This document shows positions 47,501 through 62,500 of a stretch of DNA of 64,000 nucleotides, one piece after another. Where the stretch lies: assembly GCA_030704615.1 (NCBI GenBank), contig CM060734.1, positions 46,080,042 through 46,144,041 of the forward strand, read 5' to 3'. The position numbers and the translations under genes were made by a program. Within the stretch, counting starts at the first letter, position 1, and the number at the start of each line of letters is the position of its first letter. The notes below the pieces were generated by a model that had not been told where the DNA came from, ran no database searches, and saw nothing but the letters and a program-made list of their open reading frames with translations. Source of the stretch: Takakia lepidozioides (Eukaryota; Streptophyta; Takakiopsida; Takakiales; Takakiaceae).

Positions 47501-50500
47501 TTAGGCTCCCAACTAGATGAATTCAAGCTCGGATGGTGGGGTCAACTGCAACATATGACTAATATCAGACATCCTAAGGTAATCGACTCTACCTTGGAAG
47601 AGGGTAGAAGAGATTATCAAGGATCTGAATCTAATTGCGCAAGTGTTGAACCTGCTGTATAGATCTGACTTACGGGCCACAGTGTCCAAAGCCATGTCTG
47701 TTGACAGAAAATTGTCTGATGAAAATTAAGTTCGGCAGAAAACTTCCCTGAACTTGTTTCCAGTCTGTGACATGGGGGAGGCCATCATGGATGACCTCAA
47801 GGGTTTACCCACTCTCGGCACTAGACTGAAATTCAAACTCAGGGCGTGAAGCCTACCTTTGAACAGCAAACAGAAGCAGAGAGGAAAGGGAGAGTGCAAT
47901 TTCCCGTTGTGTGGGCAACCTGAAGACAATATTCATTTTCTGATTCATTGTCCAGGGCTCTCTCAGCAGAGAGACGCTTCTCTTCAAATCTATCAAGGGA
48001 ATTGTGCCTGTACCTCTGTTTACCAACTCTGAAAGTCTCGAGGCTGAGCCAAAAGCCCAGGCCCTTTTGGGGCCTAGTTATTGGGCAAACCACACACAGC
48101 AGATGGATACTTGTGTAAAGGGATTTCTAGAGGATATCTGGAAAACTTGGATCAATTGTCTGTTCCAAGGTAGGTCTACCTTTGAGCAGCAAACAGATGC
48201 AGAGAGGCAAGGGGGATTGCAAATGCCCACTGTGAGGGCAACCTGAAGACAATATTCAGATTCTGATTCATTGTCCTGGGTACTCTCACCAGAGAGACGC
48301 CCCCTTCAAATCCATCAAGGGTTTTGTGCCTCTACCTCTATTTACCAACTTTGAATCTTGAGGCTGAGCCAAAAGCCCAGGCCCTTTTGGGGCCAAGTTA
48401 TTGGGCAATTCACCCACAGCAAATTGATGCTTGTGTAAAGGGATTTCTAGAGGTTATCTGGAACAGTCGGCTCAGTTGTCTGTTTCAGGGTAAGTCATAC
48501 CACCACCGGTGTAAGCCCCTGAAGGTAGTTTCTGTCCCTTTGTGTTCCACTCAGACTGGGCGTGGGTCAATGGCCACAAGGCTACATCTTATGAGTACAT
48601 TTTCTATCCTCAGACTGGGAGCCCACCCTGACCTCCCCAATGCCCTTAGAAGAGAGGGAGATAGAGCTGCAGACAGGTAATTAGGCCGCAAGATCCTATC
48701 ATCACGTAGAACCAAGAATGTCTCCTGATAGAATTGCAGTTTTGTTGTTAGAGTGGCTGGCTTCCATGTACACCTGATGCATCTCCAAACCTGACAATAG
48801 AAACTTTCCAATATCCCTAAGATTGGTTCATCTCCTACTAACTACTTTCCCAACCATTGTTGGAAAAGATGTTGTCCAGAGTGTACAACACCGAAGTTGC
48901 GGTCTTTCTTTCTGCGGACGTTATAAAGCACCATTTCATTTCATTTCATTTCATTTCTACACCAGACGTTATAAACTACTATTTCACTTGTGACTGCTAC
49001 TATCTAGTGAATGAGTATACCAATCAACTAACACCTACACACTAATCAAATTCTGAACCACTCACATCCAATCACATACTCTTGGAAACAATCAAAGTGG
49101 ACACTTTCCGTAGGCTGAAGAATTCAAATAGTATCCATTGTAAATGCAAAAACTTGACAAACCAAGTCAAAGAACTCTTCATCTCAATTTTCACACAGAG
49201 GAAAAACACTCACTTGAGCAAGTGGGCCAGTACTCGCTGCCCTAGTGTTACAAATGTGCTCTCTTGCATCGACATGAACCATGCCAACGATGACACACTG
49301 CAGAATGACAAAGCTCAGAGGTTATGTATTAACTAAAAGCCTTCATGAACACCTATAGTAAACAGACCAGCTGCTGTAAATTATTCCAGACATCCTTTGG
49401 ATAGGACTGGCCTACTCTCTCACCTCTCTGCACAATTCTAGGTTTTTAAGCATTTCCCTGTAAATATCTTAGATGCAGCTGGAAGGTAACAAAATATTCT
49501 CCATCCTTTTCAGTTCCAAAGTTTGGTTACATACTTAGACTCTTCCTTACCTTCCTGTGAAGACATGCTCACGAACACCAAGGATAGAAGGGCGGTGTAG
49601 GCCATGATGCTTGTCAAACTCCTCAAGCAAGTTCCGCACCTTGAAAGTTTCCTCCAAATAGTTGTCCTATATCAAAAACCAAAATGTCTTACCGATCAGC
49701 ATCTGGCCTAATAAAGGAAAGTACCAAAGATCATTCTACCCAGATATCCACGAACCAATATCCCCTGAAGTAAATCTTGAGAGAACATTCTAGCCATTAG
49801 GTACCTTTGCACCATGCTTCTTCATGATCTTAGTCTAATTCTGCATTTTCATGCACTTCAGGGGACTAAAAACACTGAACTTGAGCTGAGGAAATTTTCA
49901 TACTCCCCAAGTAGCTCAGCATCGTTTCACACAGACCACACACAGAGGGGCCACCCTTGGTCCCAAACTTAGTCTGCAAAACTAAAAAAATATACCTGGT
50001 TCATGTCGATTGTTTGAATCGCATCTCCACGAGTGAAAATAATGGCATGGTTCTGATTCTCAGGCTTTCCTTCACCTAGTTTGACATCACCAGGCAGTTT
50101 GATTGAATAGATTTCCTGCCATAAATTCCCCCCAACCCACCCCCTCCAGTCAGTTCAATAATAGTATGGATTTGCTTCCTAGGCTTCCCTTTGCCTAGTT
50201 TCATTTTGGCGGGTAGTGTGATTGAATATATATGCTACCATCCAAGAGATCACCCCCTTCCCCCAAATGCGTAAGTCTTGGCAACACTAGGAGCTGTAAC
50301 GAGTCTGCCCTGACTGAGGTTCACTCTCTAAAGATGGTTTTGACCGCATCAAACAAATTGTATTGGCTCTTAATACCATCTGCATGACACTGGAACAGTA
50401 AACTTAAATAAATACTTCCTGCAGCTTGTGAAATATAAAAGCACCTGTGATAGAATAAATGGCTGGACATACATCCAATATGTAGACCACCACTAACGTC

Positions 50501-53500
50501 GAAAATGGATTTTGTTTTAGTACAGGGCTGAGTTCATGTCCAATCAGTTAGGCAAAAATATGATTCCTACTCCCTGGTGCACTAGGTTGCTCTAGCATGG
50601 CAGTGAGTGCATTAAGACAGTACTATGGGTATATACAAACTTAAGGTTGGTTGCCGGGCTTCTTTCATAATTATAAAATACTCTAAGCCTGACCTGGTCT
50701 ATCCCACTTGCATCAGCTTTCACAAGCTTCGAGAAGTATGCCCTGCTTATCCTTCCCTCGTTCACCGTCTCCACCACATCAATGTAGGCAATCCTCAATG
50801 AGTCATTCCTGTCAGAAGTAGAACTTGGGATTATATGCTGGTCATAAGATGTTCAGTCCCTGTCGAAGATATTGATATTGCTAGATAACAGGGTAGAATA
50901 TTGACAAAATAACTGAATAACGAGGACTTATTCAAGGTGTGCATTCCATGTTCCTCTTTGATCAAATGGTGAACCATATGTGGAGCTTGTGATGGTAATC
51001 AACGCAGCGAACAGGAATACAAATAGAAGAAAATTATTTAAGCAGAAAGACAGGGCCGTAGCCTGTATCAAGCATGCGTGCACGTGACACTTACAAGAAA
51101 GAAACTGTTCTAACCTGCCATACCTGCCATACCTGATAGAGGAGTCCTGAAAATATTTTTCCTATCACTCACTTTTGCATGAGATATGAGATATCTGCAG
51201 CCCGAATGTCACGGGCACGCTTTTGCTGACCATATATCTGGCATGTGACAACATACGTAAACTTCAACTCTGCTTGGGCTCGTGCACTCCGCACCATCGT
51301 CCCTTGTGCGTGCACCAAAGACAATGGCAAACCCTCCTCTATATCTGTGAACCAATACAAAACTGCATTAAAACCAGCATGGACAGAGTGACTATCAAGT
51401 CTGACTCAACTACAGGCACGAGTTAGGATTTCCATGGATAAAGAATAAAGTATAAGTCATTCGCTAAAGTTAGATAATATAGTACCAGTCACGAGTGAGA
51501 TGGTCCTTCTAAAACTAACTGACCTAAAAGATGGAGGATTGCATGTGCCAGATGGAATTACCCATGCAAGAATTGCCCACCCATGGGTGGTATTCCACAC
51601 AGTAAACATTCTCTACAAAAAGATGCCCACATCCCCAACACAAGACCTTCACATCTGCTTTGGATAGGCAGCACATTGGGGAAATCAAATGGCTCATTGC
51701 TAAGGGATGAGTTAACAGTTGAAATACCAAAGAGAGGTCAAGACCAATTTAACCTGTGCTTGATGCCCCTTCTTGCGAGGCCTGCAGAATAAGCGCCCGT
51801 TTATAATACATCATTCCACGAACTGTCACAAAAACACAGTCTATCTGTCAATCAAACTACAGAAATAGAATATTCGTTAAGCTCAAGTAGATCACAAGCC
51901 CCTCTGACCGATGGAGTGATCCATATATATCACCAGTATAATAACGATATTATTCATGTGAAGAGGGGCACAAGAGATTGGGAATACCTGTTCGAGCCAG
52001 AGTCTGGCCACGATAAGAGGCCCAAAGGCGCAACTCCTGGACATCTAGTATGTCCTTCTCCAACTGCAGCTCCAGCTCATCTTCTCTCAGACGGATTCTT
52101 TCCAAAAAGTTCCGCCATTCATCTTGGAAGTCCAAAGTCAAACCAGCACGAGGCAGGTTGACCGTGTCAACGTAAGTAAAACAGCATGCAGAGTTTAAAA
52201 GAGATGGAAGCAAGGAACACAAAGGCATCAGAACCATTCAGCATTATAACCTCCCCCAGTGGTGTGACCATGGGGTTAACTATTATCAACTTGAAATGTC
52301 AAAGAAACTCTTGTGCTGGAACAACATATCGAAAATTGAAGACAAAAAATTTAAAATCACATATATTGATAACCTGCAGGAAAATTCCCATGCATTTATT
52401 TCATGATAGAAGAAATTTATTTCCCAATGGAGCTCACCTCTTTCATCCATAAAAGAAACAGCTATGCCAATGGAACAAAAAACCCGTGAAGCCACACATT
52501 TTTCTGCATGAATAAAACAGAGAAAATACCAGGAAAAATTTTCTGCAGATAAAACAATATGGTAATGCCATCTTCATTCTCCGTTCTTAACTGATCCTTG
52601 CTATACATAACATCCTCGCTGTAATATGGCGTAAATACACTGCACGAACCCACAAGCCAATAATATTCCCATTCAAGCTTTACAATCTAAGATTCAGGCT
52701 GTTGGCAATAAATGAAATGAAATGAAATGAAATGAAATGAAATGAAATGGTGCTTTATAACGTCCGCGGAAATCTCAGAGCTTATGGGAAAAAATGGAAA
52801 TGAAATGAAATGAAAGAACGGATTAGTACCTGGAAAGGACTGAAAGCGACGGAACAGAAGGTCATATCTTTGGACTCCTTTAATGTCTTATTTTTGCTCC
52901 GTGGGATGCCTTAGCTGTTCTCAAGTTGTGTTTGTATCCAGAAAACATCCTACTTCAAGTGCAACCAATATGACTATTTATGAACACTTAGAAGGATCAC
53001 CTGAAAGAAAACATTTTGCGAATGGGTGGAGGTTCCGGCATATGCATGAACAACGAGTTGGTGAAGAACTGCAACCGTCGCCGCGCCTCCAGATTGCGGG
53101 GGATATTTAAGGCCGAGTCTTTGATCGTCAAAAGATAGTTGAGTCGTGTTACATTTCTTTGCTGTTCAATTAAAGACACATAATATCAATTGCACAAATT
53201 TCCAGACATCCCTAGCTTCCTGACCATAACAGAGCCATTACGAACTAAAACCTGCAACTACAAGACAATAACAGGAATTGGTCCAACTACAAACATATAT
53301 GCATACATACCACATCGCCAACAGGCCAAGTCAGATTAGTGAAGAGCCGTCCTTCCCGCCTTGCAGCCTGTAGAACTGACCATCCTTCAAACTTGTCCCT
53401 GAAGTTTGAAAGAAAACAAGATACTAAAAATGAGGCCTTCATAGAAGTAGTTCATGGAATGGAATTAACAGAGAACGGAATTAATACATTCTGTCATAAT

Positions 53501-56500
53501 GTTTGCATATAATGTTTGCATTATATGAAATCCAGTAATTGAAGAGTGCGACATCAAGAATAAAAAGCCTTGTGCAGAAATTACAAGAATTGCATGAGCA
53601 CTTTTTAGCAGAGTCAAGGAGATGCCAGATTAGAGAAATACAAATATGGTAAATGAAATGAAATGGTACTTTATAACGTCTGCAGGGAAAAGGAACAAGA
53701 AAGAGAGAAGGGCCCTCCACAAGCGGCCCAAAAGCAACTATTGTCAACAGATTGAGTAAGAGGCGAAGCCTCATGCAGGTACACTGCCAATCATTTCTGA
53801 TCCTCGTAGTGAAACACCTCCACGAGAGATTGGGTATCACATAGGAAAGTAACTTTATTGTGTCCACAGGGGGCCATGAGGGAAGGCTTGAACAAAGATA
53901 TGAACATCTGAGGATACATCAAGTGACGCCCTAAGATGAAGGGCCTCAAGCAGGCCACAAAGCACTTCGGAATGGGAAGAGAAAGAAACTTGGTCACATA
54001 TTACACTTTCTCGCATCCACAGTGGGTCATGAGGGCACAAAATGGAAGAAACCTGAGATCTTGAGAAAGAAAATCATGCATGACCATTTCATACAGATCC
54101 TGTAATGCCCGCACTGCCAGCCTTTGTTGCTCTGGAGATTCCTCCTGTACCTGAAGCAATGGCATAGCAATAAACTAAAAGCATGAACATTGACAAATGC
54201 AATGATTAATCTTCAACAGCCAGGTCTACTTCCATTGTACCTAGCAAGGGTGGAATTGATCATCGTCCAAGGGCCTGCTCTGAAGACATGAGAGCCTATA
54301 ACCATGTAAAACACTTTTGTATCTGGTGCAAATTCAAGGGAAGCTCCAGCCCATAATGAAAGAGTTCCACAAGCTGGACAGATAAAACCACTGGGTCATT
54401 GTAACAAAGCCTGGGTCCATTAAGCCCCATGAGTTGTTTCCCTTTGTCCCATGGCTCCTCATCCCAGTGTATGATGAAACGATGCCCTTTTTCCATTCTC
54501 CTCCCTTGAGCAACTTTCGGGCTACTTGTGGCCAGGGCCAATCTCTTTCATGTTTCTTTCATTCTCCCACCAAAAAGTGGCTGTTCGACTCAGTTGTCAC
54601 TGCTACCGCCACTTATGGCTGAGAGTTCTGCCCACCTGATGTCTCGGTTTCCTGGTGGGAAGAAAATCTAGAACCACTACAATTGTCTTTACCCCAAGGA
54701 ATGCTTGGAGCTAGAGGGACAACACCATCACAAATTCTACGTGTAGAATTTGCATGCGTTCCACTTCAAACCAAGGCCATCTTCCATCCTTACAATCTCT
54801 TACAAGGTTACAAGCCCTTACCCTAAAAGGATTCACAGCCCAAAAAACATCTACCAGGCTCCAAACAGCTGGTTTTAAGCATTCTTGGTATGCCTGGGTG
54901 TCAGACTATTTTGGCCGCAATGGACTCCCCATTGCTTCCCTACTGCCACAAATACAGAGGGGGTGGATATTCCGTCCAAACAAGACTGCAATAGATGCAT
55001 CAGAAGAGAACTTATGGAACTGCACATCAAGCGGACATGGAAACCAGCCACTCTAACAACAAAACTGCAATTCGATTCTTGATTCTACGTGACGATAGGA
55101 TCTATCTTGCGGCCAAATTACCTGTCTGCAGCTCGATCTCCCTCTCTCCTAACGGTATTAATGACGTTCAGGGTGGGCTCGCACAATCTGAGGATATACA
55201 CTGGTAGGACGGAAAATCTGCAACGCGTAGACCAACTATGCCCCAGTTGCACTGCAAACTACAGGGAGATTGGAAGTGAAGCACATTTCTTATTTCACTA
55301 CCATCTATACTATGAGATCCAAGGGAGATTCAATTGTCTACTTTGGGTAGGCCCAATCTCTCAGAGGTCTTCCATTACGAGGATTAGAATGCTTGGCAGT
55401 TCACCTGCATGAAGCATTGACTATCAGACAATCCCTTGAGAGTTTCACGCGAATGTTACAAAGTACCATTTTCATTTCATGTCTCTTGTCCCATAAGCTT
55501 TTGAGCTTTCCACATATGTTATTAAGAACTTTTGTGCCTCACCAATTTTTCCACTGCACAGGGATTAATACTGTAGTTACAAGGACCATGCCTTGCAACA
55601 TTATTAGGCCCGTATAGGTGTGGCGAGGTCAGCTAGGCTATAGCCAAAGAGGCAACACACGAACAAGGAGGGTGGGTAGACTTTGTGGAAGAGCGGCAAG
55701 GGGTTTAGTGGAAGGGCAACTCCAACCATGTTAGAACTTCAGAACCAATTCGCTTTCGCAACTCAAAGGGAGCCTCTCAGTATGCTCTAGAACAGCTAAT
55801 GTGGCTGTCAGGCTGGTTTGGTATAGCGCCCTTGAGCTGTTGACGTGTCAGATGGTGGGGTCAGTTGAATGCTCGCCCAGATACCCTAGGATTTGCGACT
55901 ATATTTCTTGGAAGCAAGAACGTCCTGTTAATCAGGTGAAGTTCCAGTGGAAAAGGGTAGAAGAGATTTTCAAGTACCCGAATATTAGGGAGGAAGAACT
56001 GACCAAGCTAGATGAAGCTGACTTGGAGGCTGAAGTGACTAAGGCAATGTCAGAAGCACAAAGAATGCCAGAACAAGACGTAGTTAGGCAAAAAACTTCC
56101 CTGAAATTGTTTCCAGTTTCTGACATGGGTGAGGATCCTAGGGTGATCTGAAGGGCCTACCTCACCTCGGCATTAAACTAGACTGAACAATAATCAGATG
56201 CCACGAGGAAAGGGAGATTGTCAATGCACGACATGCAGGCAGACTGTAAAACAAAATCGATTTTCTGAAACAAATGTCCCGGGTATTCCCATCAAAGAGC
56301 GACCCTCTTCAGGACCATCAGGAACATAGTCCCTGCAACTCTAATCACTAACTTTCAAACTCTCGAGGCTGAGTTAAAGCCTTGGCCCTGTCGGTCTGAT
56401 TGCTGGGCAGTTCACACACAGCAGATTGAAATCTGGAAAGCCCAAACTATTTGTTTATATCAAGGTAAGTCCAACTACTGGAGTGAGCCCCTCACAAAGG

Positions 56501-59500
56501 TTGTGTCTGTTCCCTCTTGTTCCGCTCAAACTGGGGGCAGGGTCTATGGCCACAAGGCTACGGTAAGCAACAACTTACAAGTATATTCTTAAGGGGAAAT
56601 GGAGAGAGGGATCCAGAGAGACTTGAGAGACGGTCATCCACCCTCTCCAAAAGACCAGTGACAAATTAGGCCGAGATACTTCAAAACAATCACAATTTCA
56701 AACTTAAACTGCTAGGTGCTTTGGTGAGCTCTCGAAAAACATAAGCTCCCAGACTATTTAGAAAATAGTCTGCAATAGAAATTGATTTGAGCTTCATCGA
56801 AACCGTTAGGGTTCAGTTTATGTTTGAACTCAACTGGCTACAAGAAGAGTAGTGTCCTGCAGTGATACCCCTCACGGCGAAATTGCGACTTTTGTTCAAC
56901 AGTCAAACAGCCAATAAGTAAGCGTGAAAATGATAGCACCAAAACAAAAGCGTGAGATGATGGATGGCTCATGCCATCACAGAAACAGCATGCCTGCCAA
57001 ACAGGAAAACCAAACTGTTTCAGATGAGCTTACCAAAACTTGAGAGAGAACTGCTGTCCGTTCCAGCACCCCTGTTAGCCTATTCAAATCGAAAAAGCCA
57101 GCAAAGGAGCTGTCTCCAAGAGCACTTTTGATGTCCCCGTAAACACTTTTCACCCTGTCTCAAAAGACAAATAAAAATAAACTCAGAAATTGGAATAGGT
57201 TAAGAGGAAGGGTGGATGGTGGTGAGCTATGATCATCATGACAGGATTCCGAAGAACTAAATTAGATGATAAAATACTAAACTGCACAGATATCTCATTA
57301 GATCTGAATACTATAAATGCTGCCACAGAAACCTACAGAGGAACCAGAACAAACCATTCAGCCCCAGCCTCATTCAATAATGCCAGCAACACTGCTTCCA
57401 AGGTTTGAAAGGTCTCCTGTACAGCGAAGGCCATATAGTCATCACGCTTTACTCTTTCCCACAGCTCCTCCTGTGTGGCATTCCTATGCTCTAAGGCAAT
57501 GTCCACAGCAACGTAAACCTGCATACAGCAACACGCTGAAAGGTTTAGATGACTACAATAAAACATTCCACTCCCTGCCTTTGTTTTGGATCAGGCCACA
57601 ACCGCACGAGTAGAAGCAAAATGCACAAGCACCAGAACACCAGCATCCAACAAGAAGGGTCACAAGAATGGCAAGCCCACACATTGGCAAACAACCAGAT
57701 ACTGCAGACAGGGAAAAAGATAAGCTCCAAATACTACAAATAAGTGGGCAGGGACCAACATACACTGACAAGACCAGCTAGCACTCCAGTTACAGATTCC
57801 CACTCACATAGATTACATACAGCAAGGACAAGCAAGAAACCAAGTAAGACAGACCCAACCACCCAGGGACTCCATGTACTAATGAAGTGGAGCAGAGTGC
57901 AACCATTCATTGTTGCTCTGCTAAGGACAACGAAACAAATGTAAAACAAGATCATGAATTTCAAATAAATTCCATTAGTCTTTTTGGTGCATGGAACTCA
58001 ATAGATCGACTAAAAATTTCGGTTGCTCCCAAAAAAGTGATTCAGTCAATATATACTCAGAAACAAAGCTAGACGCTCAGGTGGATTAATCCATAACCTT
58101 GTTTGCAAGTAAGAACAATGGCCACTGGACCAACGAGTTTTGCACCCCGTTCACATAGGTAATCCGATTGTCAGGCATCATCAGCAACTCTTTCTCCCTG
58201 CACCACAAGCCTCCCACAAAACAAGCAGGATACTTAGAAATACATAATGATTTCCTGCAGTCATTGCTTGGATCCATGTGCAACTGAGACATGGTATCAA
58301 GCTTAAAAATCAAACGGGAAAATACATTGGTAGAGGGATACTTGAGTCAGTCTAGTCACCAGAAGACAGGCACTGTCCGAGGGATAATAAAATTAAATGA
58401 CCCTGGGGGGGCCTGACAGCTAAGAGGACTTCATCTACATTGAACTGCCATGGCATACATGACATGAATCACTGTTTTCGTCAGAGAGCGAAGGGAAAGG
58501 GCCAGGGGAGTGCCAAGGTTAATGTGTCTTAGCACAAACACAGTACCTGTTGTTGATAAGATCCTCTTCTCGAAGGCTACAAATAATGTCATTCCAAAGG
58601 GGTGCAAACTTGATTGCATCCACTTTGGCCTTGGTAGCCTGCAGAGTCCATCAAAGACCATCACTTGAGTACAACCCAACCTCTATCAAGCTGGGGAGGC
58701 CACAAATCAAGTCTCTGCCGCCCCAAAAACACAGGTGACAGTTCAAAGGTGGAGGTTTAAAGAAGGTAATGACTTGTTCAAACATCTATATCCAAATGAT
58801 CAGATGTCTAATGTATCATTCATTCATTCCTTCAAACACATATTAGTGCAGGTACACCATGTTCAAGTCTCAAAAGAACTGCTAAACCCCTCCATAACAT
58901 TCAAAGCCTGCAACACATTAGAAAGAGCTTCATCTGCTAAGGGTGACATAAAGCAGACTGAACTTTAAGGGGCCTGAACATTTTTTACAGTTTCACAACC
59001 AAGAGGGAGGTACATGATCTACAATGTCACAAACTAAAACAGTTCCACCACCGCACCGGATTGCTTAGTGAAAGACTCCTTGACCTGCAAAATAAACAAC
59101 AGAAGACCAACACATTTCTTATAAAGAGAACCCAATACACAAACTCAACATGGAAACTCAAATAGAAAGGCTAATAACAAGAACGTAAGAGAAGAGAGAT
59201 TCCCTTCTACTAGCGTACATGAAACAAATATGTTAACTACCAGAACATTGACCCTTGCCAGCTGCTCTCCCTTCGCCCATTGGGCATCCAAAGAGGTAAT
59301 AAATTTCTTTCATTACTTCCCTTGGTGAGAAGGGAGACAAACGCAAAACACTATGCAAAGTAAGACTAAAATGCATCCACATACAAGGGAATACAAGAAA
59401 GCCACTACGGCATGGGAGGCCAAAGGGGGGAAAGAGGAAATGAAATGATATTTTGCAACATCCCGCAAAGCATAAAGAGCTTACAGGAAAAGAAATGAAA

Positions 59501-62500
59501 TGAAATGAAATGGTACTTTACAACGTCCGCGGAAAGCTCAAAGAGCTTATGGGACAAAATGGGAAAAACAAGAGAGAGGAGACAAAACCCGAAGCCAAAA
59601 AGCAGCCCAAAAGCAGCTACTGCTCAAGGGATTGCCTAAGGGTTGCAGGTAAGCTGCCAAGCATTTCTGATCCTCACAATGGAAGACTTCAGTGAGAGAT
59701 TGAGTCCCACGGAATAGACAGTGGAATCTCCCACGGATCTCATAATACAGAGGGCAATAAAAGAAGAAGTGTTCTTCCAATTTCCTGGTTGCGCAGAGAA
59801 AGCATGAAAAAGAAAGCGAGAAGGGCCCTCCACAACCAGCCCAAAGACAACTATCGTCAAAGGGATTGTCCAAGAGTCAACACCTCATGTGCCTACTTTG
59901 CAGCTGTCAGCTCGAGAACCATTTCTGATCCTTCAAAGTGAAAGAAGATATGTTCTTCACTTTCAATTTCCCTTGCAGGCCTTCGGCCATAACACAACTT
60001 TTGGTGTTTGCATACAGGTTGCGAGCTATCCTACACATCTTTCACCTGACCCCAGTAGTACAGACAAGCCTCTTTCAAGGCCTCAACGCCTTCCATCTTG
60101 ACCTCTTCCTTCCGGAATTTTACTATGCGCCACATTCGAATTGAATGTTTCACAGATCTCTTAGTGCCAAGAATACACCTTTTGATCTCAGTCCAGACAA
60201 TAAAAGTGGTCAGAAGTATCAATATCAGTTGTACCGACCAACACTTAGGCACGCGGCTCCTTATCCACTAGATATAATCCAGAACAGACAGCTCCCCAAT
60301 TTGGTTTTTTCACAAGTCCACTGGAAGGGTCCGCTTTTGACTCTTGTCCTTAGTTCCCATGTCTCTTGCCCAGCACAAATGTGAATGCTGTTAGCTTGAA
60401 CAACTTGTCCCACTTCAGATTGTTTCCTTTGGCTAGTGAGCCCACAGAAGCTAAAGGTGCCCAGCCATAAGCCAGCCTTTTTCATACGAATTGTCTATCA
60501 TCTAGGTTGCTTTTGAATGCTCCTAGACATCTAGCAATTCTGCATTAACAGGTCAGCTTCTTTGCGTGCAGGTTTTGACTGTGAGGATTCGCATGCCATT
60601 CACCATGATATATCCTTCAGTCACAGATTGATCAGTCACTGCACACAAAGGCACGTCTAACTGACCTGGTCTTCTTACATAATCTTTGGGCTTGGCTTAC
60701 CACTAGGTTCACCATCCCTAGTAGTCCTCACTGGGTCAACCTCTTCAAGGGCTTCAAACAAGTTGGAAACTGTCAGTTAACGTCCCCATCCGTGACTATC
60801 TTAGCTCGGCCATTGAATCACCAATGTCTAAGGTAGTTCTCCAACCAGTCAAGGATCCAACTTCTCGAAGTTTAATTTGCTGTGGGACTCTAAACTTAAG
60901 CTAGTTTTCAAGGACACGATGTCCATCCTGGAATTCCTACCAAAAATTACTGAGGAAGATAAAGTTGTGGCAGCAGTAACCGGCTCCCAGGAATCACCCT
61001 TGGGAATGTGAGCATTATCTGGAAAAGGAGTTGTATTTATAGCACGTAAGAGATTTAAACATAAGGGTACACCCTGGCCCAAGTGTTAAGCATGAAAACC
61101 AGAGCATGCAGTGCCCTCAAGCAATAGGGATCCGGGTGATACTATTCAGAGATCATCACTCCCTAGGAGCTGCAGGGAGCCCGTGTTGGCATATTCTAAA
61201 GAAGGAGAAACCCCTTCTCTCCAACTAAATCCAAAGCACTACCTTACCTGAAGCAAACTGCTTAGGTCAAACAAACATAGACGAGGGGTCAAAAGGCCAG
61301 CACTTGGTCCCAGAGACATTTATCTGCTCCCATGTGAAGTTCACCCATTTAGTAGGCTACATAGTGGGCAATGAGAACAGAAATAGAAATGAAATGAAGT
61401 GAAAAAGAAAAAACATTTGTAACTTCCACAGCAAGCCCAAAGGCTATAACAACAAGTAGTCCAATAATAGATCGAAGAGTAGTGCTGAAAAATATCACAC
61501 ATTTGATTGCCGACTCTGGGAGGCTGCATGCGGCTAACAAATGCTTCAGGAAAGGAGATGAAACGCTTTCGTAACATCTGGAGAGACCGAATCTGTACAG
61601 CCTCACAAAATGCTTCCAGTCAAAAATTTGATGCAGAAGCCAAAACCTGAATTTATATTTCACATTGACTATGTTACAAAATATCCAGTGCGTCCAAAAT
61701 TAGGCTTCGCTGTATAATAATGTCTGGTTGCATAAATGGATGCAACAAATTATGATGGATGAACGACTAACCTCTCCCAACCGTGAACTTGCACCGTCAA
61801 GACCTCCAATGAGGGCGGTGGTCACTGTATACCAAACTTGTGTATCCACAAAATATATCTGTACGGCCAGTCTCTGGTTAGAACCTTCCTTAACGTCATA
61901 TACATTTATGTACAGGAACATCCATACATATCCAAGTCCAAGAACATCCTGCGAAGACATAGACCAGGTTGTTAAAAAAATTGCTAACTGCAACAACCAC
62001 TCTCATGAATGTAAAAAGGACAAGTTGATGGAGCGTAGTTCTATACCATGATAACTGGAGCCCACAATGACAAGAGAGTGAGTGCATGGTGATTACCTGT
62101 CAATCAGCCATCACAGAAAACAATGTTCAATCACACGGTAAAAGATTGCACCCAAACAATCACACAGACACTCCTGCAATTTTGGCATGAAGGTAGGACT
62201 CCATACCTACACTAACAAAAGAGGGAATACTAAAGAATCTGCAGTCCAGCTAATCGTGGCAAGAAAAATGCCAGTCAATTATTTAACTTCTTGGAGCTTA
62301 GCTCTCCAGTGAAAATCGCACCAAATCCATCTGATCACCCATCTCAGGTTTGCCACTGCAAACTTGGTGTCAAATTGTGACTGAATCTGGTACTTTATTA
62401 GCATCCAGGACAGCAATGAAGGCTGCTTGTACCTTCAAGAGAGTTTTCAAGCAAAGTTCAAGGCAGTAATGACAATGGAGCTGAGACCAACTATCAAGTG

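Noticed and set aside
53481-53867. 128-codon minus-strand ORF
   Set aside because: It overlaps LINE-A 3' UTR and ORF remnants in an intron and shows no independent conservation.
60849-61082. 77-codon minus-strand ORF as a callose-synthase exon
   Set aside because: No similarity to the family and not needed by the exon phases.
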